This document shows positions 40,305 through 48,603 of a stretch of 64,000 bases of DNA, piece after piece. The first letter of the stretch is position 1. Each line of letters starts with the position of its first letter. A program made the position numbers and the translations under genes. The stretch comes from a virus. The stretch is from the IMG/VR virus record IMGVR_UViG_3300034980_000576, positions 35,322-99,321 of that record. One strand, given 5' to 3'. The notes under the pieces were generated by a model. It made no database searches. It saw only the letters and a list, made by a program, of their open reading frames with translations, and was not told where the DNA came from.

Positions 40305-40751
40305 ATGCTAGCAAAAAACGGAAGCATGGTTAACGTGCACTACAAAGGTACCCTAAAGGATGGGACTGAGTTCGACAACTCTCACAAAAGAGGGGAGACA
40401 CTTAGTTTTCAGATTGGTTCGGGTAGAATGATCAGAGGATTTAACGATGCTGTGGTTGGTATGAAGATAGGACAGACAAAGAGCGTCACCCTGTCTCCAT
40501 TGGAGGCTTATGGTCCTCGCGTCGAAGAGGCACAACAGGTTGTCCCCAGGGCAGCTTTCAAGGATATCGATAACTTTGAAATTGGTGGAATGGTTCAAGG
40601 AAATGGTCCACAGGGTCCATTCTTGGCAAAGATTAAGGAATTGGCAGAAGAATCTGTTACTCTCGATCTAAATCACCCGCTCGCCGGCGAAGAGCTTAAT
40701 TTCGAAATTGAGCTTGTGGCTGTCGATGAAGAAAGCACAACAGCAGAATAG
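40305..40751 (+). CDS. SlyD-like FKBP peptidyl-prolyl isomerase
   Basis: The protein has 148 residues. The start ATG at 40305 is chosen because AAGGAGA sits at 40294-40300. The FKBP core is unmistakable: VNVHYKGTLKDGTEFDNS (9-26), LSFQIGSGRMIRGFNDAVVG (33-52) and EAYGPR (67-72). An inserted flap-type domain follows (about 73-122), then NHPLAGEELNFEIELV (123-138), the closing signature of the SlyD/FkpA-like short class. It lacks the His-rich metal tail of E. coli SlyD and ends in acidic residues. It would catalyse proline isomerisation or act as a folding chaperone, perhaps for the giant virion proteins (inference). It has its own promoter. Confidence 0.93.
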   Translation: MLAKNGSMVNVHYKGTLKDGTEFDNSHKRGETLSFQIGSGRMIRGFNDAVVGMKIGQTKSVTLSPLEAYGPRVEEAQQVVPRAAFKDIDNFEIGGMVQGNGPQGPFLAKIKELAEESVTLDLNHPLAGEELNFEIELVAVDEESTTAE

Positions 40752-40764
40752 TTTAATAAAATAG

Positions 40765-40793
40765 TTGACTCTAATTATTAAATGGGGTATAAT
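40765..40793 (+). promoter_or_regulatory. Sigma70-like promoter for the primase gene
   Basis: TTGACT at 40765-40770 and a perfect TATAAT at 40788-40793, 17 bp apart. Transcription would start about 9 bases before the primase ATG, so the GAGG ribosome-binding site (40801-40804) would sit at the very 5' end of the mRNA. Confidence 0.85.
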
Positions 40794-40808
40794 GTTTCTT
40801 GAGGGAAC

Positions 40809-41747
40809 ATGAACAAGAAGGAAGCGAAGAAGGTATTATATGAAACTCTTGGCACGTATTACGACAAAGGTGAAGAATTACTTTTTTCGTGTCCGGTATG
40901 CGATCACCACAAACGTAAGTTCTCTATTAATTTGGATAAGAATGCTTATAAGTGTTGGGTTTGTGATTATCGGGGTCGCAATATTAGGCGTGTTATTAGG
41001 CGTTTTGGTACCTATACACAACTTAGCAACTGGAACCAACTATCAGACGAAACATGTCTTCAGAGAATTGGTGAGATCTTTATGGATCTCGGCGTACGCG
41101 AGAGCAAGGTTGCGGTACAACTCCCAGCAGAATTCTTAAGCCTTACGACATCCCCGCTCCCCGCAACAGGTGTGAGAGCATTTAAATACTTGCAATCGCG
41201 AGGAGTTACAGAAGCCGATATTCTTAAATGGAAGATCGGTTTTTGTTTTAGTGGAGAATACCGCAATAGAATCATTATCCCCTCATTCGCCGAGAATGGC
41301 GATTGTAGCTACTTTATCGCGAGATCCTATACTGGAGACTCCTATAAGTACAAAAACCCGCCAGCATCCAAGGATGTGGTGTTTAATGAACTATTTATAG
41401 ACTGGAACAGAGACTTAACTATAGTCGAAGGAGTGTTTGATGCTTTGGTTGTCGGGAATGCCGTACCGATACTTGGTTCGACTTTACGTAAGGGATCAGA
41501 TCTCTTACGCCAAATTGTACAAAACGACACCCCAGTCTTCATCGCCCTCGATCCCGACGCCGCCAACAAAGAAAGGCGGATTATTAAAATGTTGCTGGAA
41601 TACGATATCGAACTTTATAAAATCGATGTTACCGGATACGAAGACGTAGGCTCGATGCCCAAAGAGATATTTAGAGAGCGTAAGAATAACGCAGCCTTTA
41701 TCGATAGAGACAACTATTTACTGTTGAATTTGTTATCAGCAGTATAG
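40809..41747 (+). CDS. DNA primase, gp61-like (zinc finger plus Toprim)
   Basis: The protein has 312 residues. An N-terminal CHC2-like zinc ribbon has CPVC (Cys28, Cys31) and CWVC (Cys49, Cys52). The Toprim catalytic core follows with TIVEGVFDAL (Glu207, Asp211) and ALDPDA (Asp248, Asp250). RIIIPSF at 154-160 is the usual strand before Toprim. Length fits T4 gp61 (342). It makes RNA primers for lagging-strand synthesis and normally works with a DnaB-like helicase (gp41), which is not in the window. It has its own promoter, and transcription can run on into the signature-bearing gene 8 bp downstream. Confidence 0.92.
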   Translation: MNKKEAKKVLYETLGTYYDKGEELLFSCPVCDHHKRKFSINLDKNAYKCWVCDYRGRNIRRVIRRFGTYTQLSNWNQLSDETCLQRIGEIFMDLGVRESKVAVQLPAEFLSLTTSPLPATGVRAFKYLQSRGVTEADILKWKIGFCFSGEYRNRIIIPSFAENGDCSYFIARSYTGDSYKYKNPPASKDVVFNELFIDWNRDLTIVEGVFDALVVGNAVPILGSTLRKGSDLLRQIVQNDTPVFIALDPDAANKERRIIKMLLEYDIELYKIDVTGYEDVGSMPKEIFRERKNNAAFIDRDNYLLLNLLSAV

Positions 41748-41755
41748 GAATATCA

Positions 41756-42376
41756 ATGAGACATCAACTTATAATGGAAAACTGGCGCAGCTTTTTAATA
41801 GAAGCACCAGAGAAAGCCGCAATATTACAATATATAAAAGATAGTAATATACAACTTACTGAACAACAAATCGACGAAGCTATGCCAAGGTGGTTAAGAA
41901 ATATGGTTGCAACTGGCATGTTAATAACTACCGCAGCAGGAGTGCTAGCTCCTAATCCTGCCATGGCAGATGAATGGGATGATATGTTTAACCAGTCGGC
42001 ATCAGAACAACAGGCAGAGGCTCCCAGTCCCGAAGCGTCTAGCGAGACTGGTGAAAAGATGGCTGCCAAAATTTTTGATGCTATCAAGGACAAGGTATCC
42101 GATGGTTCCACTATTAACTTAAGTAGTGAAACGTTGCCAAGTGCCGATTTAGACGGAAATGCTTTCGGTAATTCTGTAATGGATGGTCTGCAAGATCTAT
42201 TAGCTAATAAAAATATCGAAGTACTTGAGAAGAGTACTGCCGGCCATCCTAGTAATGATGCTAGCGGCGGAATACATATTTCTATAATGGATCACACACA
42301 AGCCGGCGAATACACGCTACAACTCGGCGGGACAGGCGCCCTCAAAAATATTAATGTGATGTCTCAAGTAAAATGA
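41756..42376 (+). CDS. Predicted capsid-targeted protein, type-2 signature, hydrophobic segment
   Basis: The protein has 206 residues, with AGGAA upstream. It begins with a type-2 leader (LIMENWRSFLIEA at 5-17), whose LIE tripeptide fits prohead-protease cleavage. After a helical stretch there is a hydrophobic segment, MVATGMLITTAAGVLAPNPAMA (about 50-71, given here in part), that also resembles a signal peptide ending in A-M-A. The remainder is acidic, Ser-rich and ends with beta strands. It could be loaded into the head and later act at the host membrane (inference). It lies between primase and other signature-bearing genes. The body matches no family I know. Confidence 0.6.
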   Translation: MRHQLIMENWRSFLIEAPEKAAILQYIKDSNIQLTEQQIDEAMPRWLRNMVATGMLITTAAGVLAPNPAMADEWDDMFNQSASEQQAEAPSPEASSETGEKMAAKIFDAIKDKVSDGSTINLSSETLPSADLDGNAFGNSVMDGLQDLLANKNIEVLEKSTAGHPSNDASGGIHISIMDHTQAGEYTLQLGGTGALKNINVMSQVK

Positions 42377-42399
42377 AATTCAGTAAGGAATAAACAATA

Positions 42400-43065
42400 A
42401 TGAAAATCACAAAACAACAACTTAGACAGATTATCCTAGAAGAAATGGAAAACATGGACGAAGGACTCTGGGATCAGATCAAGGGCACCTTTGCTGGTGT
42501 CGGCTCTGCTTTAACATCCCCGCTTGGATCAGTCGGACAAGGCTATCGCCGCGGCAAAGCAGCCTCGGTTTTGAGATCTGCTGCAGTTGATATCAACAAG
42601 GTAAGACAAGACTTTGTTGGCAACATCGAAGGGTTGTTTAAGTCTGTATTCTCAGACGTAGCTAAGGTTGACTCATCTATGAGACCGGTAGTGGAAAAGT
42701 GGAACGAGGCGATTGCCATGATGGACGAGGTATCCGACATACTGCAGGAGTTGAGTGTTGAGGTTAAAGCCAAGGCGTCAACAGGACCAAGAGATGACTT
42801 GAATGTGCGGGTTGCTGAAAGCGAGAAAAAAGATGAGTTAGATGATCTTATAATCAAAAACCCATCATATCTTGAAGAAGATGAGGATTTTCTGGGCGAT
42901 GTAAAGTCGACAGGCGAATGGACAGATTACACAATTACACAGCTTCAGAAGAAGAAAGACGCTTTAATGAAAAAGAAAAAGAGAACAGCCGCAGAAGTCA
43001 AAACAGTGCGCCAGTTAAACTTTGCTATCAACGCAAAGCAGGGCGACTATAAAGAAAAGAAATGA
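42400..43065 (+). CDS. Predicted capsid-targeted protein, type-1 signature
   Basis: The protein has 221 residues and an AAGGAATAAACAA leader also seen before the tubulin-like gene. It opens with MKITKQQLRQIILEEMEN, a type-1 signature with the (L/I)-x-E pattern ILE at about 12-14. The body is helical and basic/acidic mixed: VRQDFVGNIEGLFKS, then a charged C-terminus with KKKDALMKKKKR. Such basic helical bodies are common among T4 internal proteins that accompany DNA. The next gene begins at the ATGA that overlaps its stop, so the two are coupled. No enzyme motif is visible. Confidence 0.6.
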   Translation: MKITKQQLRQIILEEMENMDEGLWDQIKGTFAGVGSALTSPLGSVGQGYRRGKAASVLRSAAVDINKVRQDFVGNIEGLFKSVFSDVAKVDSSMRPVVEKWNEAIAMMDEVSDILQELSVEVKAKASTGPRDDLNVRVAESEKKDELDDLIIKNPSYLEEDEDFLGDVKSTGEWTDYTITQLQKKKDALMKKKKRTAAEVKTVRQLNFAINAKQGDYKEKK

Positions 43066-43994
43066 GAATCACCGAAGCCAAACTTCGGCAGATCATTCGT
43101 GAAGAAGCCGAGATCCGTCTTGTAAGGCAGGTGATTACGGAAGTCGTCGGCGATATGCAGTTGGATCTCACCGAAGAACAACGCTTGATTTTGGAAGCTT
43201 CGGTTTTGGACGCTTTGAAGAATGCAGTGGGTAATAATACGAAATTGCTTCTTTTTATGGCTACTGCTGCCTTTGGTTCTCAAATTGGAAATGATCTTCA
43301 GGTTTTGGATAAAGTTGGAATAGCTCCAGCCGCGGCGCAACAAATGCAAAACGCTGAGGATTCAAGAGAGTTTGTTAGGGCACTAAAAGATAAAGATTTG
43401 CAAGATCGAGTTCAGGCAGCTATGGATAGAGGAACCGCTGAGATGGGCAAGGATTTACCAGATGCCGGCAGGAAGGAAGTGGTAGATAATTTTATAAGTA
43501 ATCATTCTAGCGATTTCAAATTATTACAAATTGGTTCAGGGCCAATAACTGACAAAATGGGCAATTTGTATTATTATGTTCCATATGGGAAAATTGTTGA
43601 TAAAGATGCAACTTATACCGATTATACAACCGGAGAAGAAGGTATCGATGGAAAACGAAAGGGATACCAACAAAGTTCTACATCTACACTAAAAAATGTT
43701 ATCAAGGGGGGCAACATAAACTTATTCGCTCATTATGGACCCGGAAAATTCGTTACTGTCGATGGACCCAATGGCCCGGGCCAATTACTAACGGCTGATT
43801 TTTCAGCCTTCATACAGGGCTATCTTGATAAGATGCAAGCAAGAAGCCCGGAAGGCCGCGCCGCCGCAGCAGATGCTGATGCGGCTATGACAGTCACACC
43901 CGACGACACTACTGAACTTAATCCAGAATTGATTAAAAAAACACAACAGCGCGTAGCTAAAAACATCAAGAATCTTCAACAAAAACGTAAATAA
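43062..43994 (+). CDS. Predicted capsid-targeted protein, type-1 signature
   Basis: The protein has 310 residues and starts inside the stop of the preceding gene (ATGA). The leader MRITEAKLRQIIREEAEI is a diverged type-1 signature. A second helical segment with LRLI-type periodicity and LTEEQRLILEASVLDALKN (about 36-54) follows. The middle (about 150-255) looks like a globular alpha/beta domain with YYYVPYGKIVD and NLFAHYGPGKFVTV; the last 50 residues are Ala/Lys-rich and helical. I do not recognise the globular domain. A sigma70-like promoter for the nuclease operon begins immediately after the stop. Confidence 0.6.
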   Translation: MRITEAKLRQIIREEAEIRLVRQVITEVVGDMQLDLTEEQRLILEASVLDALKNAVGNNTKLLLFMATAAFGSQIGNDLQVLDKVGIAPAAAQQMQNAEDSREFVRALKDKDLQDRVQAAMDRGTAEMGKDLPDAGRKEVVDNFISNHSSDFKLLQIGSGPITDKMGNLYYYVPYGKIVDKDATYTDYTTGEEGIDGKRKGYQQSSTSTLKNVIKGGNINLFAHYGPGKFVTVDGPNGPGQLLTADFSAFIQGYLDKMQARSPEGRAAAADADAAMTVTPDDTTELNPELIKKTQQRVAKNIKNLQQKRK

Positions 43995-43999
43995 AGTAC

Positions 44000-44028
44000 T
44001 TGACAACGGTTCCGTAGAGTGATATGAT
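44000..44028 (+). promoter_or_regulatory. Sigma70-like promoter for the nuclease operon
   Basis: TTGACA at 44000-44005 and TATGAT at 44023-44028, spacer 17 bp. This is a consensus promoter whose start point (about 44035) lies just before an AAAGGGG ribosome-binding site and the small ORF at 44048. Confidence 0.87.
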
Positions 44029-44047
44029 ATAGTATAAAGGGGCACAT

Positions 44048-44143
44048 ATGCTAGATTTTGCTGCGGATACGTTTGTGAAAGCGTTCATTATTTACACAGG
44101 TTGGTATGGGTTCAATGCCCTCTTTTGGATGATGTTAAACTAG
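44048..44143 (+). CDS. Small hydrophobic leader protein, 31 residues
   Basis: ATG at 44048 follows AAAGGGG with suitable spacing and lies about 13 bases after the predicted transcription start. The 31-residue product is hydrophobic and aromatic in its C-terminal half (FIIYTGWYGFNALFWMMLN) and could be a single-span membrane peptide. It ends 8 bases before the GTG start of the nuclease, and the nuclease ribosome-binding site (AGGAG) overlaps its stop. It may therefore regulate nuclease translation as a leader cistron, or be a small membrane effector. It is the first cistron of the transcript. Confidence 0.55.
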   Translation: MLDFAADTFVKAFIIYTGWYGFNALFWMMLN

Positions 44144-44151
44144 GAGAGCAT

Positions 44152-47100
44152 GTGAGCATTAAGATTGCGCACGTATCGGATATCCATGTCCGAAAATTAA
44201 AGTACCATAAGGAATACCGCGTAGTATTCCAGCGACTATATGATAAGTTACGCGAACTAAAACCGGATATTATCGTCAATACTGGCGATACGTTCCACAC
44301 TAAATTAGACTTATCCCCGGAGGCTATTCGTATGATGAGCGAGCTATTTGCTGGCTTAGCAGACATTGCTCCGTATTATATGATTCTGGGGAACCATGAT
44401 ATGAATTTGAAGAATGGCGCCCGACTGGATGCCATCACACCGATTGTCGAGAATCTAAAGCACAAGAACGTTCACTTCATTAAGAATAGTGAAGTTATTG
44501 AAGTTGCTGACGGCATTGATCTTCATGTGCTTTCTATTGTCGATCCTGAAAACTGGCAAGAGACACCACCAGACGATCGCGTCAACATCGCATTATATCA
44601 TGGTGCAGTCGTTGGTTCAAAGACGGACACCGGCTGGGTGATGACTCACGGCGATATCGACATAGATACGCTAGCTAAGTATGATTACGGATTATTAGGC
44701 GATATTCATAAGACACACCAGAAGATCGACAATGATGGCAAGTGCGCTTATCCGGGCTCTCTTATTCAACAGAATCACGGGGAAACACCAGACAAGGGTT
44801 TTTTGCTATGGGAGATCGAAGACAAGGACACTTTTGCTTGTAAGCATTTTCAGCTTGAGAACCCAAAACCGTTTATCACCATTCAGCTAACCCCAAAGGG
44901 CAAAATGCCCCGCCGAGCAGATCCTCCAAAGGGCGCCCGTTTGCGCTTAGTGAGCAACAACAATTTACCACTGAATACAATGAAACGAGCAATAGATATT
45001 GCAAAACACCGGTTCAGTCCAGAAGTTGTAACATTCTTGAACAGGGCAGCCGGCGAACGCGGTAACGTAGCAGATATAACAGACTCTTTGAAGACAGAAA
45101 ACCTGAGAGACATCGAGGTTCAAGAAGAGTTGATAGATGAATATCTCAAGGACTATCAAGCTGACGAAGGCACTTTAGAAATGGTTTATCAGCTGAATCG
45201 CAAGTACAAGAAGCAAGTGGAGGATAGCGAAGAGGTGTCCCGCAATGTCAATTGGAAATTAGTAAACTTTGAATTTGATAATCTTTTTAATTACGGCGAA
45301 GGCAACAAGGTTTCGTTTGATAAGCTTAATGGAATTATCGGTGTTTTTGGAAAGAATTATTCTGGAAAGAGTAGCGTTGTCGACAGCGTTCTGTGGACGC
45401 TCTTTAACACAACTTCCAAAAATGAAAGAAAGAATGTCAATGTTATTAATCAAAATAAAGAATCTAGCAGAGGGAAACTAACGATTGAAGTGGGACATAA
45501 GACATACACAATTGAAAGAACAGCAGAGAAATATATCAAGAAACTGAAAGGAGAAGCAACAGAAGAGGCGAAGACGGATTTGAACTTTGAGGTATTTGAC
45601 AAAACCACCGGCGACACCCACTCTCTGAATGGGCTCAGTCGGCCCCAGACAGATGCAAACATTCGCAAGCACTTCGGTACCATCGATGACTTTTTGGTGT
45701 CCTCACTGGCATCCCAACACGGCGCCTTGGCGTTTATTGATGAAGGCTCAACAAGACGAAAAGAGATCATTGCCAAGTTCCTCGATCTGGAAGTGTTCGA
45801 ACAAAAGTTTAAACTAGCGAAAGAAGATAGCACCGATCTGAAAGGGGCACTAAAACGTTTAGAGTCCCGAGAATATGAAGAAGAAATAGAGGAAGCAAAA
45901 GAAGAATTGGACTCGTGCCGAAGTAACCTAGCAGAGCATGAGGCAGTGTGCGAAGAATTGAATAGCGAGATAGAACGACTAACTGACGAGTGCGTGAAAC
46001 TAAACAATATGATCGAATCAATACCGGCAGAGATCATTGACATTGCTGCGACAAGGAAAGAAATTCTTCAAAAGAATGCGAGAGTTAAATCATTAACAAA
46101 CGAGAACAAGAAGAGTGAGATAAACCTCGGAATCAAGAACAAACTCTATGGGAAAATTGAAACGTTTTTAGGCGAAATCGACATCGAGGAACTCACAAAA
46201 ACTCAGAATGAAATTAACACACTAACCGACAACAAACAAATAAAAGAGCAAGAGCTAGCTTCTCTGATTACACAGATAGTAGACATAGAAAAGAAGTCAC
46301 ATCTTCTTGATGATATTCCTTGTGGAACTCAGTTCTCAAGTTGTAAGTTTATTAACGATGCCAACATCGCTGTTGCCAACCTACCACATGTAGAGAATGA
46401 TAGAAGCGATGTTGCTAACAACATTGAAGGATTACAGGATAATATTGATGTCTTAAATCCCATCGATGTTTCAAGACAGATAGATCAACATATACAAATG
46501 GTTGACAAAAGAAACGATATTGCAAACCACATTGCAGCACTTAACCTATCAATAGAAAGAAACATATCCTCTATTGAACGACTTGGCTACGAACTCAAAG
46601 AACTCGAAAGCAAGAAGCAAGAATATGACGAAAACAAAGAAGCCATTGAAAATCTTGAAGAATTAAATGCAGAGTTAATTGCATGCGAAAGAAACCTTAT
46701 CTCCTCAAAACAACGCTGCGATGAGTGTGCTGAGCAGACATTAGAACTATATAAAAATGTAGGCTCGATCGAACAAAAAGTCGAGACAATCGAAAATCAA
46801 AAACAAGAATACCTAGACTTACAGGAGGAATATTCAGCTTATGATCTTTACATGCGTTGTATGCATACATCTGGGATTGCTTATGATATTATTAAGCGCA
46901 AACTCCCGGTTATCAATCAAGAAGTCGCGAAAGTCCTTGCTAACATTGTCGAGTTTGAAGTCTTCTTCGAAGATAGTGGAAAGAAATTTGACATATTTAT
47001 CAAGCACCCAAGACATGAACCCCGCCCAATTGAAATGGCATCAGGAGCAGAGAAATCTTTGGCTGCCATAGCCATTCGTTTGGCTTTGTTGGGAGTATCT

Positions 47101-47310
47101 TCGTTGCCTAAATCTGATCTTTTTGCCCTAGATGAGCCGGGTACCGCTCTAGACGAATCAAATATGGAGGGTTTTATTAGGATTTTGGAACTAATTAAGG
47201 TGTATTTTAAAAACGTTTTGTTGATCTCGCACCTTGATTCGCTCAAAGACTGTGTTGATATGCAAATCGAGATAGATAAGAAAGATGGATACGCGAGAGT
47301 AAATCAATAG
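44152..47310 (+). CDS. Fused Mre11-Rad50 type recombination nuclease (gp47-gp46)
   Basis: The protein has 1052 residues from GTG 44152, chosen because AGGAG lies at 44142-44146. The N-terminal half is a calcineurin-like Mre11/SbcD/gp47 nuclease: SDIH (Asp10, His12), NTGDTFH (Asp46, His49), GNHD (Asn81-Asp83), YHGAVVG, GDIH and YPGSLIQ. The C-terminal half is a Rad50/SbcC/gp46 SMC ATPase: Walker A GKNYSGKSS (400-408), two long coiled coils, a hook-like CGTQFSSC (Cys724, Cys731), signature SGAEKS (from 964), Walker B FALDEP (Asp994, Glu995) and an LLISH loop. In T4 these are two separate genes. The complex resects DNA ends for recombination-dependent replication. Confidence 0.93.
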   Translation: MSIKIAHVSDIHVRKLKYHKEYRVVFQRLYDKLRELKPDIIVNTGDTFHTKLDLSPEAIRMMSELFAGLADIAPYYMILGNHDMNLKNGARLDAITPIVENLKHKNVHFIKNSEVIEVADGIDLHVLSIVDPENWQETPPDDRVNIALYHGAVVGSKTDTGWVMTHGDIDIDTLAKYDYGLLGDIHKTHQKIDNDGKCAYPGSLIQQNHGETPDKGFLLWEIEDKDTFACKHFQLENPKPFITIQLTPKGKMPRRADPPKGARLRLVSNNNLPLNTMKRAIDIAKHRFSPEVVTFLNRAAGERGNVADITDSLKTENLRDIEVQEELIDEYLKDYQADEGTLEMVYQLNRKYKKQVEDSEEVSRNVNWKLVNFEFDNLFNYGEGNKVSFDKLNGIIGVFGKNYSGKSSVVDSVLWTLFNTTSKNERKNVNVINQNKESSRGKLTIEVGHKTYTIERTAEKYIKKLKGEATEEAKTDLNFEVFDKTTGDTHSLNGLSRPQTDANIRKHFGTIDDFLVSSLASQHGALAFIDEGSTRRKEIIAKFLDLEVFEQKFKLAKEDSTDLKGALKRLESREYEEEIEEAKEELDSCRSNLAEHEAVCEELNSEIERLTDECVKLNNMIESIPAEIIDIAATRKEILQKNARVKSLTNENKKSEINLGIKNKLYGKIETFLGEIDIEELTKTQNEINTLTDNKQIKEQELASLITQIVDIEKKSHLLDDIPCGTQFSSCKFINDANIAVANLPHVENDRSDVANNIEGLQDNIDVLNPIDVSRQIDQHIQMVDKRNDIANHIAALNLSIERNISSIERLGYELKELESKKQEYDENKEAIENLEELNAELIACERNLISSKQRCDECAEQTLELYKNVGSIEQKVETIENQKQEYLDLQEEYSAYDLYMRCMHTSGIAYDIIKRKLPVINQEVAKVLANIVEFEVFFEDSGKKFDIFIKHPRHEPRPIEMASGAEKSLAAIAIRLALLGVSSLPKSDLFALDEPGTALDESNMEGFIRILELIKVYFKNVLLISHLDSLKDCVDMQIEIDKKDGYARVNQ

Positions 47311-47321
47311 GAGATTGCAAA

Positions 47322-48590
47322 GTGAAAGTAACCAAGAGACAACTTAAGAAGTTAATCAGGGAAGAACTTGAAAACACCAAAGAACTGGATGAGGTATTCG
47401 GCTTGTTCGGTGATTCTAGGCTCGAAAAGCTTGTACAAAAAAATAAGGCTATGTATCAAAAACTAGCGCAAGATGGACCACTGAACAACATGTCAGTACC
47501 GGATTCTTTTCCGCTTTGGGGCTCAAGCAGAGGCGGCACGAAAGGCGCTTGGCGCAACGCCGATGTCAGGGGCGCCCCAGAGGAGCATATAGAAGCGGTG
47601 ATTGACTTCCTTGCCCGGGCAAACGTCGCCGATGCTCATGACGCCATTCCGAAGATGGGTGAAAGAAAAAGCCCCGTATCTGTGACGTCCCAGATGTATC
47701 GTGCCTATCAATATTTTTTTAATCCAGATAGAGAGTCCGGATCTTGGGAAAAAGACAAAGAAAAGCAAGCCAAAGACGCCGCGTGGAAACAAGGCGCCCC
47801 GGGCCGAGAAAAGGCAGCAGCACAAAGGCGCGCCGGCAAACAACAAGATCTTCTAAATGCATTGATGCCATGGAAGGAGCGTTTGGATTCGTATCAGAAT
47901 GGTATCATGTCACGCAAAGGAATCATTCGAGATCTCAATCGCGATGGTATTACTGATCTGGAGAAAGCCCATGGCTATTTAAAAGATGCCAATGCCGCCT
48001 TGAGAGCAGCCACACAACTTCTAAGAACACCAGAAGGCAAAAAAGCGCTCGGGGACTTTTCCTCACTGACGAGCAACCCTGAAGGTTTTGTGCAAGACCT
48101 TACGAAGATGGTACAACACTTGAAACAGCTGGGCCGCGATGAAGAATCTGTGCGTTCGAGAGACAAGCACGTTGATGATCGTGAAGTTGCCACCGACACC
48201 CATTACGGCGCCGGCGGCGCTCGCAAACGCAAGAGCGACTTTCAACGAACTTCGCGCTTTAACGAATCCCAACTTAAACAGATTATCAAAGAAGAGCTTG
48301 AGGCAGCTTTAAGCGAAAATAAAAGAAATAAAAGCAACAAATTTAAAGATACAGATTTATCAAAGATAAGCAACGACGATCTCACAAGAATGTTGGGTGA
48401 CAACAACGTAGCATTCGGAAATCTTACCGGCGCCAATATCGAGGACTTCGACCAGTGGACCGACGACGAGCATGACAGATTGAACGCTATAGACGGCACC
48501 GCCGAATTACATGCCATCAATCGCGATATTAGGGTTGCCCTAAGAGACAAGTCCGATCGTCGAGCCGGCACGAACGTATTCGGATTTTAA
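47322..48590 (+). CDS. Predicted capsid-targeted protein with two type-1 signatures
   Basis: The protein has 422 residues from a GTG start; AGGAGA at 47309-47314 supports it. The first residues MKVTKRQLKKLIREELEN are a type-1 signature. A second copy, SQLKQIIKEELEAAL, appears internally at 316-330. Its DNA (48270-48299) is identical over 30 bases to the leaders of two later genes, so it probably came from fusion of two cassettes. The first body (20-310) is basic and Arg/Lys/Asp-rich with globular segments; the second (330-422) is short, acidic and helical. If the internal site is cut by the prohead protease, two products would result. No known family. Confidence 0.62.
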   Translation: MKVTKRQLKKLIREELENTKELDEVFGLFGDSRLEKLVQKNKAMYQKLAQDGPLNNMSVPDSFPLWGSSRGGTKGAWRNADVRGAPEEHIEAVIDFLARANVADAHDAIPKMGERKSPVSVTSQMYRAYQYFFNPDRESGSWEKDKEKQAKDAAWKQGAPGREKAAAQRRAGKQQDLLNALMPWKERLDSYQNGIMSRKGIIRDLNRDGITDLEKAHGYLKDANAALRAATQLLRTPEGKKALGDFSSLTSNPEGFVQDLTKMVQHLKQLGRDEESVRSRDKHVDDREVATDTHYGAGGARKRKSDFQRTSRFNESQLKQIIKEELEAALSENKRNKSNKFKDTDLSKISNDDLTRMLGDNNVAFGNLTGANIEDFDQWTDDEHDRLNAIDGTAELHAINRDIRVALRDKSDRRAGTNVFGF

Positions 48591-48603
48591 CAAGGAATAA
48601 ACA

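Noticed and set aside
44101-44151. Upstream TTG start for the Mre11-Rad50 fusion
   Set aside because: The GTG at 44152 has AGGAG at the right distance and puts the conserved KIAHVSDIH strand at the N-terminus as in the family. The region upstream is the small hydrophobic gene.
45450-46043. Minus-strand frame of 197 codons inside the nuclease gene
   Set aside because: It is antisense to the coiled-coil region of a clear gene and Ser-rich because it mirrors Glu/Lys-rich codons. It has no ribosome-binding site and all real genes are on the + strand.
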